DNA of 22,933 bases from JAAYCI01 sp031548875 (GTDB lineage Bacteria; Bacillota; Clostridia; Oscillospirales; Ruminococcaceae), in contig JAVBQQ010000080.1 in assembly GCA_031548875.1 (NCBI GenBank), positions 1 through 22,933 of the forward strand. Direction: 5' to 3'. The translations under genes and the position numbers were made by a program. The number at the start of each line of letters is the position of its first letter. The stretch's first letter is position 1. Positions 7,820 through 13,562 of this stretch are shown in pieces. Below the pieces are notes generated by a model. The model ran no database searches. It saw only the letters and a list, made by a program, of their open reading frames with translations, and was not told the origin of the DNA.

Positions 7820-7851
7820 AAAGCGCCGCTCCCTGTTGGGAGCGGCGCTTT
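7820..7851. terminator. Bidirectional intrinsic terminator between the KamA-like gene and trpB
   Basis: A perfect 14-bp stem, AAAGCGCCGCTCCC (7820-7833) and GGGAGCGGCGCTTT (7838-7851), closes on a TGTT loop. The ends of the stem supply short T-runs in both directions. It lies between the stop codons of two convergent genes (7794 and 7863), so it likely ends both transcripts. Confidence 0.9.
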
Positions 7852-7862
7852 CTCTGCAATTC

Positions 7863-9245
7863 TCAGTCCTGTGCGCCGGGGACGTCCGGCAGGCTGGCAA
7901 AACCTTTCGCGAGGTCCTCGTCGGTGGGCACATAGTCCGTCATGGTGCCGTCCAAGAAGCTGCGGTAGGCGGTCATGTCGAAGTAGCCGGTACCTGTGAG
8001 GCCGAACAGGATGGTCTTGGCCTCACCCGTCTCCTTGCACTTCAGCGCTTCGTCGATGGCCACGCGGATGGCGTGGGAAGATTCCGGCGCCGGGAACAAC
8101 CCCTCCCGCTGGGCAAACAGCTGCGCGGCTTCGAACACCTTGCTCTGCTCCACGGCGCGGGCCTCGTCCAGGTAGCCGTCGTGGTACAGCTTGGACAACA
8201 CCGGCGACATACCGTGATAGCGCAGGCCACCCGCGTGGTTGGCCGAGGGCATGAAGCCGGACCCCAGCGTGTACATGCGCGCCATGGGGGTGATGCGTCC
8301 AGTATCGCAAAAATCGTAGGCGTAGCGGCCGCGGGTCAGGCTAGGGCAGGAGGCCGGTTCCACGGCGATGAAGTGGGGCGCCTTTTTGCCGGTCAGCTTG
8401 TCCTGCATGTAGGCGCAGACGAGGCCGCCCAGGTTGGAGCCGCCGCCTGCGCAGCCGATGACGATATCCGGGTACTCGTCCAGCATCTCCATGGCCGTTT
8501 TGGCCTCCAGGCCGATGACGCTCTGGTGCAGCAGCACCTGGTTGAGCACCGAGCCCAGCACATAGCGGCAGCCCTCCGTTTTCACAGCAGCCTCTACCGC
8601 TTCCGAGATGGCGCAGCCCAGGCTGCCGCCGGTGTTCGGGTGTTCGGCCAGGATGGCCCGCCCCACCTCGGTGGTGTTGCTGGGGCTGGGTATCACGTTG
8701 GCGCCATACACCTCCATCAGCGTGCGGCGCTGGGGCTTCTGTTCGGCGCTCACCTTCACCATATACACGGTCAGGTCCAGGCCGTAGAAGCCGCACGCCA
8801 TCGAGAGGGCGGTGCCCCACTGGCCGGCGCCGGTCTCGGTGGTAAGGCGAGTAAGGCCCTGCTCTTTGGCATAATACGCCTGCGGCACGGCGGAGTTCAG
8901 CTTGTGGCTGCCCGAGGTGTTGTTGCCCTCGAACTTGTAATAGATCTTGGCCGGGGTGCCGAGGTGTTTTTCCAGCGAATAGGCGCGCACCAGCGGCGAG
9001 GGGCGGAACATACGGTAGAAATCCTGGATGGGCTCGGGGATGTCGATGTACCGTGTGGTGCCGTCCAGCTCCTGCTTTGCCAGTTCGTCGCAGAACACAG
9101 GGCGGATATCCTCGAAGGTGGCCGCCTGCCCGGTGGCGGGGTTGAGCATGGGGTCGGGCTGCTGGGGCATGTCCGCCCGCACATTGTACCATTGCTTGGG
9201 CAGGTTCTCCTCGCCCAGGTATACTTTATTGGGTATCTTTGCCAT
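7863..9245 (-). CDS. trpB: TrpB2-type tryptophan synthase beta chain
   Basis: A 460-residue PLP enzyme that joins indole and serine to make tryptophan. It is of the long TrpB2 class (about 400 residues for TrpB1), with the class-typical N-terminal extension (KVYLGEENLPKQWYNVRAD) and RPSPLVRA at 81-88. The PLP lysine is K115 in SGSHKLNSA, followed by ETGAGQWG at 137-144 and the phosphate-binding GGGSN at about 267-271. The ATG at 9245 lies 8 bases after GGAAGG. No trpA or other trp gene is in the window, so it may salvage free indole, as proposed for stand-alone TrpB2 proteins. Its leader carries a Trp-specific T-box and a Trp-containing small ORF, which strongly supports a tryptophan role. 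Confidence 0.93.
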   Translation of the reverse strand: MAKIPNKVYLGEENLPKQWYNVRADMPQQPDPMLNPATGQAATFEDIRPVFCDELAKQELDGTTRYIDIPEPIQDFYRMFRPSPLVRAYSLEKHLGTPAKIYYKFEGNNTSGSHKLNSAVPQAYYAKEQGLTRLTTETGAGQWGTALSMACGFYGLDLTVYMVKVSAEQKPQRRTLMEVYGANVIPSPSNTTEVGRAILAEHPNTGGSLGCAISEAVEAAVKTEGCRYVLGSVLNQVLLHQSVIGLEAKTAMEMLDEYPDIVIGCAGGGSNLGGLVCAYMQDKLTGKKAPHFIAVEPASCPSLTRGRYAYDFCDTGRITPMARMYTLGSGFMPSANHAGGLRYHGMSPVLSKLYHDGYLDEARAVEQSKVFEAAQLFAQREGLFPAPESSHAIRVAIDEALKCKETGEAKTILFGLTGTGYFDMTAYRSFLDGTMTDYVPTDEDLAKGFASLPDVPGAQD

Positions 9246-9283
9246 GATGATGACCTTCCTTTCATATCTCTCATTTGGGTCGC

Positions 9284-9359
9284 CCGCCTAAAAGGGCGGC
9301 GCGTTATCATTTGTGTTTTACCGGCAGCCGCGTGCGGCAGCCTTTGCCCTTTTCGCGCC
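9284..9359 (-). promoter_or_regulatory. Possible competing RNA pairings between the leader ORF and trpB
   Basis: A block right after the Trp codons, GGCGCGAAAAGGGC (9359-9346), is complementary in two alternative registers to CGCGCCGCCCTTTT (9303-9290): GGCGCG with CGCGCC (6 bp), or AAAAGGGC with GCCCTTTT (8 bp). The second block can instead fold locally as CCGCC/GGCGG (9299-9284). Its CCTTT can also pair with AAAGG of the trpB ribosome binding site (9263-9254). A ribosome paused on the Trp codons would cover the first block, so translation of the small ORF could alter which pairing forms. No U-run follows, so any control would more likely act on translation. Confidence 0.35.
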
Positions 9360-9392
9360 TCGCCATCGCCATCGTCTTCCGGGGATATACAT
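9318..9392 (-). CDS. Putative 24-residue Trp-containing leader peptide upstream of trpB
   Basis: A small ORF in the mRNA between the T-box terminator and trpB. It begins MYIPGRRWRWRG and ends ARGCR, with a TAA stop. Two Trp codons (9371-9369 and 9365-9363) are separated by a single CGA Arg codon, and CGA codons flank both. The ATG is preceded by AGGAGG at 9405-9400 with a 7-base spacing, a better ribosome binding site than many genes here. The peptide is very basic and has no membrane or export signal, so a sensing role by ribosome stalling is more likely than a protein function. Its stop is 72 bases before the trpB start. The precedent is rtpLP of B. subtilis, a Trp-codon leader peptide placed after a tRNA-Trp T-box. 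Translation is not proven. Confidence 0.6.
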   Translation of the reverse strand: MYIPGRRWRWRGAKRAKAAARGCR

Positions 9393-9420
9393 CGTGTCTC
9401 CTCCTTTTGGGCCAAAACCC

Positions 9421-9462
9421 ACAAAACAAAAAGCTCCTGTCCCTCTTCCAAGGGACAGGAGC
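9421..9462 (-). terminator. T-box-controlled intrinsic terminator
   Basis: A perfect 12-bp stem (GCTCCTGTCCCT at 9462-9451 with AGGGACAGGAGC at 9444-9433) closes on a 6-base loop. A T-rich tail, CTTTTTGTTTTGT, follows at 9433-9421. It is directly downstream of the T-box core, whose bases can pair with the 5' arm to form the antiterminator. Confidence 0.92.
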
Positions 9463-9720
9463 CCAAAAACTCCTGCGGTGCCACCCAAGTTGATGGCGCA
9501 ATCCAACGCGCCACCCGCCTCTGCCACGCACGGGCATATACCCGTATGTGCGCCACGCTGGTAACGGATGCGGCATCCCCGTCGGCTACTACTCGCGCCT
9601 GCGCGCTTTCGGGCCGCCCTCTCGGGTCCATTCGCCTGCGCGCGTGACGCCGCCCTTCCACCAAGCAGGCGTGCTCTCTAGGGTCCGTTTGCGCAGGGTA
9701 CTCTTCCCGATCCACGGTTT
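9421..9720 (-). promoter_or_regulatory. T-box leader sensing tRNA-Trp
   Basis: Transcript-side features in order: GGGAAGAGTA near 9704-9695 at the base of stem I, AGAGAG followed by GGTGGAAG in the distal part, then GCGAA-TGG-ACC, where TGG at 9630-9628 is the readable specifier codon for tryptophan. The conserved T-box core TGGGTGGCACCGCA is at 9487-9474, just before the terminator hairpin. By family rules, uncharged tRNA-Trp should pair with the specifier and the T-box and prevent termination, raising trpB expression when tryptophan is short. The specifier was assigned by eye from its position on the 3' side of stem I. Confidence 0.88.
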
Positions 9721-9735
9721 GTGATATTGGATGCT

Positions 9736-9764
9736 ATTGTAGCAGAGGGCTTTTTGTTTGTCAA
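9736..9764 (-). promoter_or_regulatory. Strong sigma-70-type promoter of the T-box/trpB transcript
   Basis: On the minus strand, -35 TTGACA (9764-9759, exact consensus), 17-base spacer and -10 TACAAT (9741-9736). The -35 box contains the TGA stop codon of the upstream DUF1697 gene (9763-9761), so there is no spacer between the two units. Confidence 0.88.
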
Positions 9765-10321
9765 GCCTTGCCGCCGGCCATCATCCCGTGCACCTTTTGC
9801 AGCGTGCGCAGGTTGCGCGCCGTCAGGGCCCGCCCCAGCCGGGGCAGCAGCGCCGCCAGTTTGGACAGGCGCACGCTCTCGTGGCAGAGTAGGTACACCT
9901 CGCGCGTACCTTCACAAAGCAGGTCCGGCCCTTCATACCTGCCACGCATGGCGTCCAGCTCCTCCTGCGGCACCGGCCCGTCGGCCAGGTACACATACAC
10001 GTGCTCCACTTTGGGGTCGGCGGCTTCCGCCGCCGCCATCTGTTGCGCGTCAAAGGGAAGCCCGCGCAGGACACCCGCAAGCTCTTCCTCCGTGCGCAGC
10101 GTCACGGCGCAGTCTATGCCAAAACGGGCGGTAAACGCCTCGCAGATGCGGGCGGTACATTCGTCCTCCGGCAGCTCAGTCTCAAACACCGCGTTGCCGC
10201 TCTGGATGTAGGTGCGCACCCCGGCAAAGCCCAGCCCCTCCAGCAGGGCGCGCAGGTCCTGCATCTTCACGTTTGCGTGGCCGCCCACGTTCAGGCCACG
10301 GAAGAATGCGGCGTATCGCAA
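9761..10321 (-). CDS. DUF1697 family protein
   Basis: A 186-residue cytoplasmic protein of the DUF1697 family, whose function is unknown. The N-terminus LRYAAFFRGLNVGG is the family signature, followed by RALLEGLGFAGVRTYIQSGNAVFE. The rest has mixed alpha/beta composition with no signal or membrane segment. The TTG at 10321 was chosen because it places the signature at the start, as in relatives, and GGGGAG lies 6 bases upstream. A longer version would start at a GTG at 10369 overlapping the stop of the SDR gene (GTGA), adding 16 residues; both starts are possible. It is the last gene of the protease-tadA-SDR run and its stop lies inside the -35 box of the trpB promoter. Confidence 0.85.
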   Translation of the reverse strand: MRYAAFFRGLNVGGHANVKMQDLRALLEGLGFAGVRTYIQSGNAVFETELPEDECTARICEAFTARFGIDCAVTLRTEEELAGVLRGLPFDAQQMAAAEAADPKVEHVYVYLADGPVPQEELDAMRGRYEGPDLLCEGTREVYLLCHESVRLSKLAALLPRLGRALTARNLRTLQKVHGMMAGGKA

Positions 10322-10365
10322 GCGTCTCTCCCCTTTCCTCTCCAAAACCGGCAAATCTTCCCTCT

Positions 10366-11100
10366 TCACACCACAAGCCCGCCGTTGGGCGCCAGCACCT
10401 GCCCGGTGATGAACCCCGCCCCCTTCGACGCGAGGAACACCACTGCCGCGGCCACCTCTTCCGGCGTGCCCAGGCGCCCCAGCGGCGTCTCACCGCACAG
10501 GGCGGCCCGGTCTTCTGCACCAAAGGCGGCCATCATCTCCGTGTCCACAGCGCCCGGTGCCACACAGTTCACCCGTACGCCGCTGGGGCCCACCTCTTTA
10601 GCCAGCGCCTTCGTGAGCCCGATAACCGCCGCCTTGGCCGCCGAATAATGCACCTCGCACGAGGCGCCCACCTGCCCCCACATGGAGGATATATTCACGA
10701 TACACCCGCATTTTTCGCGAACCATGTGCGGCAGCGCCCGCCGGCAGGCTAAAAAGCTGCCCGTCACGTGCGCATCGAACATCCGCCGCCATTCTTCTTC
10801 GGTGATATCGCAGAACAGCTTCTGCTGCGCGTGGCCCGCCGCATTCACCAGCACTTCCACCGGCCCGTGGGCGGCTTCAGCGGCGGCGAACATCGCCTCT
10901 ACGGCAGCGGCATCGCCCACGTCGCCTTCGCAGGCAATGGCCGCCTGTCCGTCGGCCAAAAGCTCCTCGCACAGGGCCTGCGCGCGCTCCGGATGTGCGT
11001 GCGCACACAGGGCCACCCGGTCACCCCCGGCGGCAAACTGCCGTGCCACAGCGGCGCCGATGCCCCCCGACGCGCCCGTCACCAATACGCTTCTGCCCAT
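10366..11100 (-). CDS. SDR-family NAD(P)-dependent oxidoreductase (FabG-like)
   Basis: A 244-residue classical short-chain dehydrogenase/reductase acting in the cytoplasm. The Rossmann motif TGASGGIG is at 8-15, NAAG at 86-89, and the catalytic Ser139, Tyr152 and Lys156 appear in NISSMWG and YSAAK. The C-terminal GFITGQVLAPNGGLVV matches the FabG-like GxxxTGxxxxxDGG tail with DGG replaced by NGG. The ATG at 11100 was chosen because GGGAG lies 10 bases upstream; a GTG at 11109 has almost no spacing. The substrate cannot be read; 3-oxoacyl-ACP reduction is possible but no other fatty acid genes are nearby. It may overlap the DUF1697 start by 4 bases, and lies 94 bases after tadA. Confidence 0.9.
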   Translation of the reverse strand: MGRSVLVTGASGGIGAAVARQFAAGGDRVALCAHAHPERAQALCEELLADGQAAIACEGDVGDAAAVEAMFAAAEAAHGPVEVLVNAAGHAQQKLFCDITEEEWRRMFDAHVTGSFLACRRALPHMVREKCGCIVNISSMWGQVGASCEVHYSAAKAAVIGLTKALAKEVGPSGVRVNCVAPGAVDTEMMAAFGAEDRAALCGETPLGRLGTPEEVAAAVVFLASKGAGFITGQVLAPNGGLVV

Positions 11101-11194
11101 CAGCGCCACACTCCCGTTCCTTTTTTGTCACGGTTTTCTCTGTGCTTCCCGTCCGGCATCGCACAGCCATTCACCGCATATCGCCGGCCACGCC

Positions 11195-11692
11195 TCATCC
11201 TTCGTCCGCATCTTCTCCACCTGCGGCATCCTGCTCCCCGCGCAGGCGGCCACGAAGCGAGGAGAAAAACGCCTGCAGCAGCGCCCGGCTCTCCCCTGCC
11301 AGCAGGCCGTCCTGCATCTGGGGCCGGTGGTTGAAAGGCAATGCGAACAGGTCTGCCACCGAGCCGCAGCACCCGGCCTTCGGGTCGGGCGCGCCCCACA
11401 CCACCCGCGCAATGCGGCTGTTGATGATGGCCCCCGCACACATGGGGCAAGGCTCCAGCGTCACGAACAACTCGCACTGCCACAGCCTCCAACCGCCCAG
11501 CGCCCTGCACGCGGCATCGATGGCCAACAGTTCGGCATGGGCCAGCGCATTTTTGTCGCCCTCTCGCCGGTTGTGGGCCTGCGCCACCACCTGCCCGTCC
11601 TTTGCCACCACGGCGCCCACCGGCACCTCGCCCTCCGCGGCCGCCAGCGCCGCCTCGTCCAGGGCAATCTGCATCAGCTCTTCATCCCGCAC
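11195..11692 (-). CDS. tadA: tRNA-specific adenosine-34 deaminase TadA
   Basis: A 165-residue zinc deaminase that converts A34 of tRNA-Arg(ACG) to inosine, allowing it to read CGU, CGC and CGA codons. The zinc and catalytic motifs are HAE at 52-54 and PCPMC with C82 and C85; NRREGDKNALAHAE and NSRIARVVWGAPDPKAG are family-typical. The C-terminus ends in an acidic tail (GGEDADEG). The GTG at 11692 has AGGGG about 9 bases upstream and gives the usual N-terminus. It follows the CPBP gene by 25 bases and is probably co-transcribed with it. Confidence 0.95.
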   Translation of the reverse strand: MRDEELMQIALDEAALAAAEGEVPVGAVVAKDGQVVAQAHNRREGDKNALAHAELLAIDAACRALGGWRLWQCELFVTLEPCPMCAGAIINSRIARVVWGAPDPKAGCCGSVADLFALPFNHRPQMQDGLLAGESRALLQAFFSSLRGRLRGEQDAAGGEDADEG

Positions 11693-11717
11693 GCCTTGTC
11701 CCCTCCCATACGTTACC

Positions 11718-12692
11718 TCAGCCTGAGAACAGCCGAATGATACAATAGGCTACCATGGCCACCGCCCCGGCCGCAAAAGCCGGCTGGCCCAGCAGGTCAC
11801 CCAACGCAGCCCGGCCCGGCCTCTTGCCCCGTATCCGCTCGGGGCTGTGTTGCCGCAGGCGTTTGCGTCCCGTCTTGCGTTGCCGCAGGCGGAAGAGCGG
11901 CAAAAGCCGGAACCGGTGCACCGCCCACAGGCCAGCCACGAACAGCGCAACGAATAAAAGCACCATCCAGAAAACAAACGCCAGCGACGCCATGCCCGAA
12001 AGGCGCTGACGCTGCAGCAGGATCAAAAACATAGCCAGATTGTTGGCCGCGTGCAGCACAATACCCGGTAGCAGCGAACCGCTCACCTCGGCCACATAGC
12101 CGATGATGGCCCCCAAAACAAATACTGTGGGCAGCTCCCACAGGTTTGCATGGGCCAGCATGAACAGCACGGCCGAAAGCAGGATGGCCAACCCCACCCC
12201 ATACGGGCGCAGCGCCCGTTGCAACACCCCGCGGAAGAAGAGGTCCTCCAGCACCGGCGCGGCCACGCACACAAGGAGAAAGTAAAAAAGACGCGCTCTG
12301 CCGTCCTCCGGTAGTAAGGCCGCCGACGCTTCGGGCAGCTCCCACGCCTGCACAAGCGCCCCGCGCAGCAGGCTGGCCAGCGAATTCACCGCCACCATGG
12401 CCCCCAAAAACAGCGGCAGCAATACTGCAATAGGGATGCGCCCCCGCCCCATGGGCAGGCGCAGGCCGGCCCTGCGCTCCCGCCGCCCCGCCACCAGCAC
12501 TGGCGGCACAAACGATGCCACCGTCACCAGCAGGCTGGCAAGGCTACCTGCCCAGGCGGGCGCGCCGGCGCCCACGGCGCGCAGCACCAGCCCCGCCACA
12601 AGGCTGCCCGCCGCCGCCAAAACAATATAGAACATGAGCGCAAGTCCAGCCAGGTTGGCAAGGTATGCCCGTCTGTTTTTCACCTTCGCCAT
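11718..12692 (-). CDS. CPBP-family intramembrane glutamic endopeptidase
   Basis: A 324-residue multi-pass membrane protein of the CPBP (CaaX protease and bacteriocin-processing) family. The motifs are APVLEDLFFRGVL, with E149, D150 and R154, then FMLAH with H181, and HAANN with H214 and N218. The first motif is usually EExxxR; here the second Glu is Asp, a conservative change. Several hydrophobic segments span about residues 12-40, 48-68, 85-108, 134-150, 165-200 and 225-255. A basic cytoplasmic loop (about 258-296) precedes a last hydrophobic segment near the C-terminus. The ATG at 12692 has GGGGAAG about 6 bases upstream. Relatives process membrane proteins or give bacteriocin immunity; the target here is unknown. 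It is the first gene of an apparent four-gene operon. Confidence 0.88.
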   Translation of the reverse strand: MAKVKNRRAYLANLAGLALMFYIVLAAAGSLVAGLVLRAVGAGAPAWAGSLASLLVTVASFVPPVLVAGRRERRAGLRLPMGRGRIPIAVLLPLFLGAMVAVNSLASLLRGALVQAWELPEASAALLPEDGRARLFYFLLVCVAAPVLEDLFFRGVLQRALRPYGVGLAILLSAVLFMLAHANLWELPTVFVLGAIIGYVAEVSGSLLPGIVLHAANNLAMFLILLQRQRLSGMASLAFVFWMVLLFVALFVAGLWAVHRFRLLPLFRLRQRKTGRKRLRQHSPERIRGKRPGRAALGDLLGQPAFAAGAVAMVAYCIIRLFSG

Positions 12693-12731
12693 CCCTCTCT
12701 TCCCCACGCCCACACAGTGTTTACTGCTTTC

Positions 12732-12760
12732 ATGATAGGTAAATCATTCCGCGATGTCAA
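12732..12760 (-). promoter_or_regulatory. Sigma-70-type promoter for the CPBP/tadA/SDR/DUF1697 operon
   Basis: On the minus strand, -35 TTGACA (12760-12755, exact consensus), 17-base spacer and -10 TATCAT (12737-12732). It lies about 40 bases upstream of the ATG at 12692. Confidence 0.83.
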
Positions 12761-12769
12761 ACATCGCGG
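12749..12769. promoter_or_regulatory. Perfect palindrome over the -35 box (candidate operator)
   Basis: CCGCGATGT (12749-12757) and ACATCGCGG (12761-12769) are exact 9-bp complements around CAA. The -35 box of the minus-strand promoter (12755-12760) lies inside it, so a bound protein would be expected to block that promoter. It is about 50 bases upstream of the divergent lipoprotein promoter and might affect both. A read-through hairpin is the alternative, but no T-run follows. Confidence 0.55.
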
Positions 12770-12818
12770 CCCAAGCGGCACAAACACCACATCCGCCACA
12801 AACTTTGGGCCAATACAC

Positions 12819-12848
12819 TTGAGAGTATCACATTGGCTATGGTATAAT
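12819..12848 (+). promoter_or_regulatory. Promoter for the lipoprotein/subtilisin gene pair
   Basis: The -35 TTGAGA (12819-12824) and exact -10 TATAAT (12843-12848) are separated by 18 bases. It is 40 bases upstream of the chosen lipoprotein start. Confidence 0.72.
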
Positions 12849-12887
12849 ATGCTCATTATGGAGAAGTGTGTTTCACAGTGGATCTAT

Positions 12888-13499
12888 ATGCGTTTGCCCG
12901 CACGGCGGCACCGGATCGTACGGCGTCCGCTGGCGCGTAAATCCATCTTGTCGGCGCTATTTTGCGCTCTTTTGATGCTTGGGAGCATATTCGCCGCCGG
13001 CTGCGCGCCGGCCAACACGGGCACCGGCAGCGCAGGCGGCGCTTCGTCCGGTTCGGTAAACGGGGAGGGTGGCATGGACGTTTCTTTTGACTGGCAGCTC
13101 GTGCGCATAGGCAGCATGGACGGCCCTTCCCGGCCACCCTACAGCCAGATGTTCACCTCCGTGCAGCAGCTGGAGGCCTTCTGCGACGAAAACCGCAACG
13201 GGCTGGGCCTTGCGGCCTCTTACGGAGATGTGGACTTTGAACAGACCGCCGCCGCATATGACGAGTCATTTTTCGAAAACAGCTGCCTGCTGCTGGTCTT
13301 TTTGGAAGAGGGCAGCGGCTCCACGCGCATCGTGGCGGAGGATGTGACCTTTTCGGAAGATACGCTCACCGCGCACATCGCCCGCCACACACCCGAGGCT
13401 TCCGGCCTTATGGGCACTGCGGACATGGCCTACTGGGCGGTATTCCTGGCGCTGGACGCCAAGTACGGCACCTGCCCGGTCGAGCTGGACATCCGGTGA
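12888..13499 (+). CDS. Lipoprotein with possible PrcB-like C-terminal domain
   Basis: A predicted lipoprotein of about 203 residues. The N-terminus is strongly basic (RLPARRHRIVRRPLARK), followed by a hydrophobic core and lipobox FAAGC at about 38-42, then a Gly/Ser-rich tether. The C-terminal part (about 80-203) has a mixed beta pattern: DESFFENSCLLLVFLEEGSGSTRI, then alternating hydrophobic strands to the end. This resembles the PrcB C-terminal family, whose founding member is a lipoprotein encoded with the subtilisin-like dentilisin protease of Treponema denticola; the match is by general pattern and not certain. The start is uncertain: ATG 12888 has no strong ribosome binding site, and ATG 12858 would lie almost at the transcript start. 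It precedes a large subtilisin gene by 63 bases with no clear promoter between. Confidence 0.72.
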   Translation: MRLPARRHRIVRRPLARKSILSALFCALLMLGSIFAAGCAPANTGTGSAGGASSGSVNGEGGMDVSFDWQLVRIGSMDGPSRPPYSQMFTSVQQLEAFCDENRNGLGLAASYGDVDFEQTAAAYDESFFENSCLLLVFLEEGSGSTRIVAEDVTFSEDTLTAHIARHTPEASGLMGTADMAYWAVFLALDAKYGTCPVELDIR

Positions 13500-13562
13500 C
13501 CCACCCACATGCGGGACGCATTGCCAAATACATAGAAACCAACGAACAGTGAGGTCCAATTG

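Noticed and set aside
9245..9307. A further small ORF starting at an ATG between the leader peptide and trpB.
   Set aside because: It has no ribosome binding site and runs out of frame into trpB; it looks like chance.
7836..9647. A 603-codon plus-strand open frame antisense to trpB.
   Set aside because: It runs through the terminator, trpB and the T-box leader, and its product resembles no family; trpB on the other strand is unambiguous.
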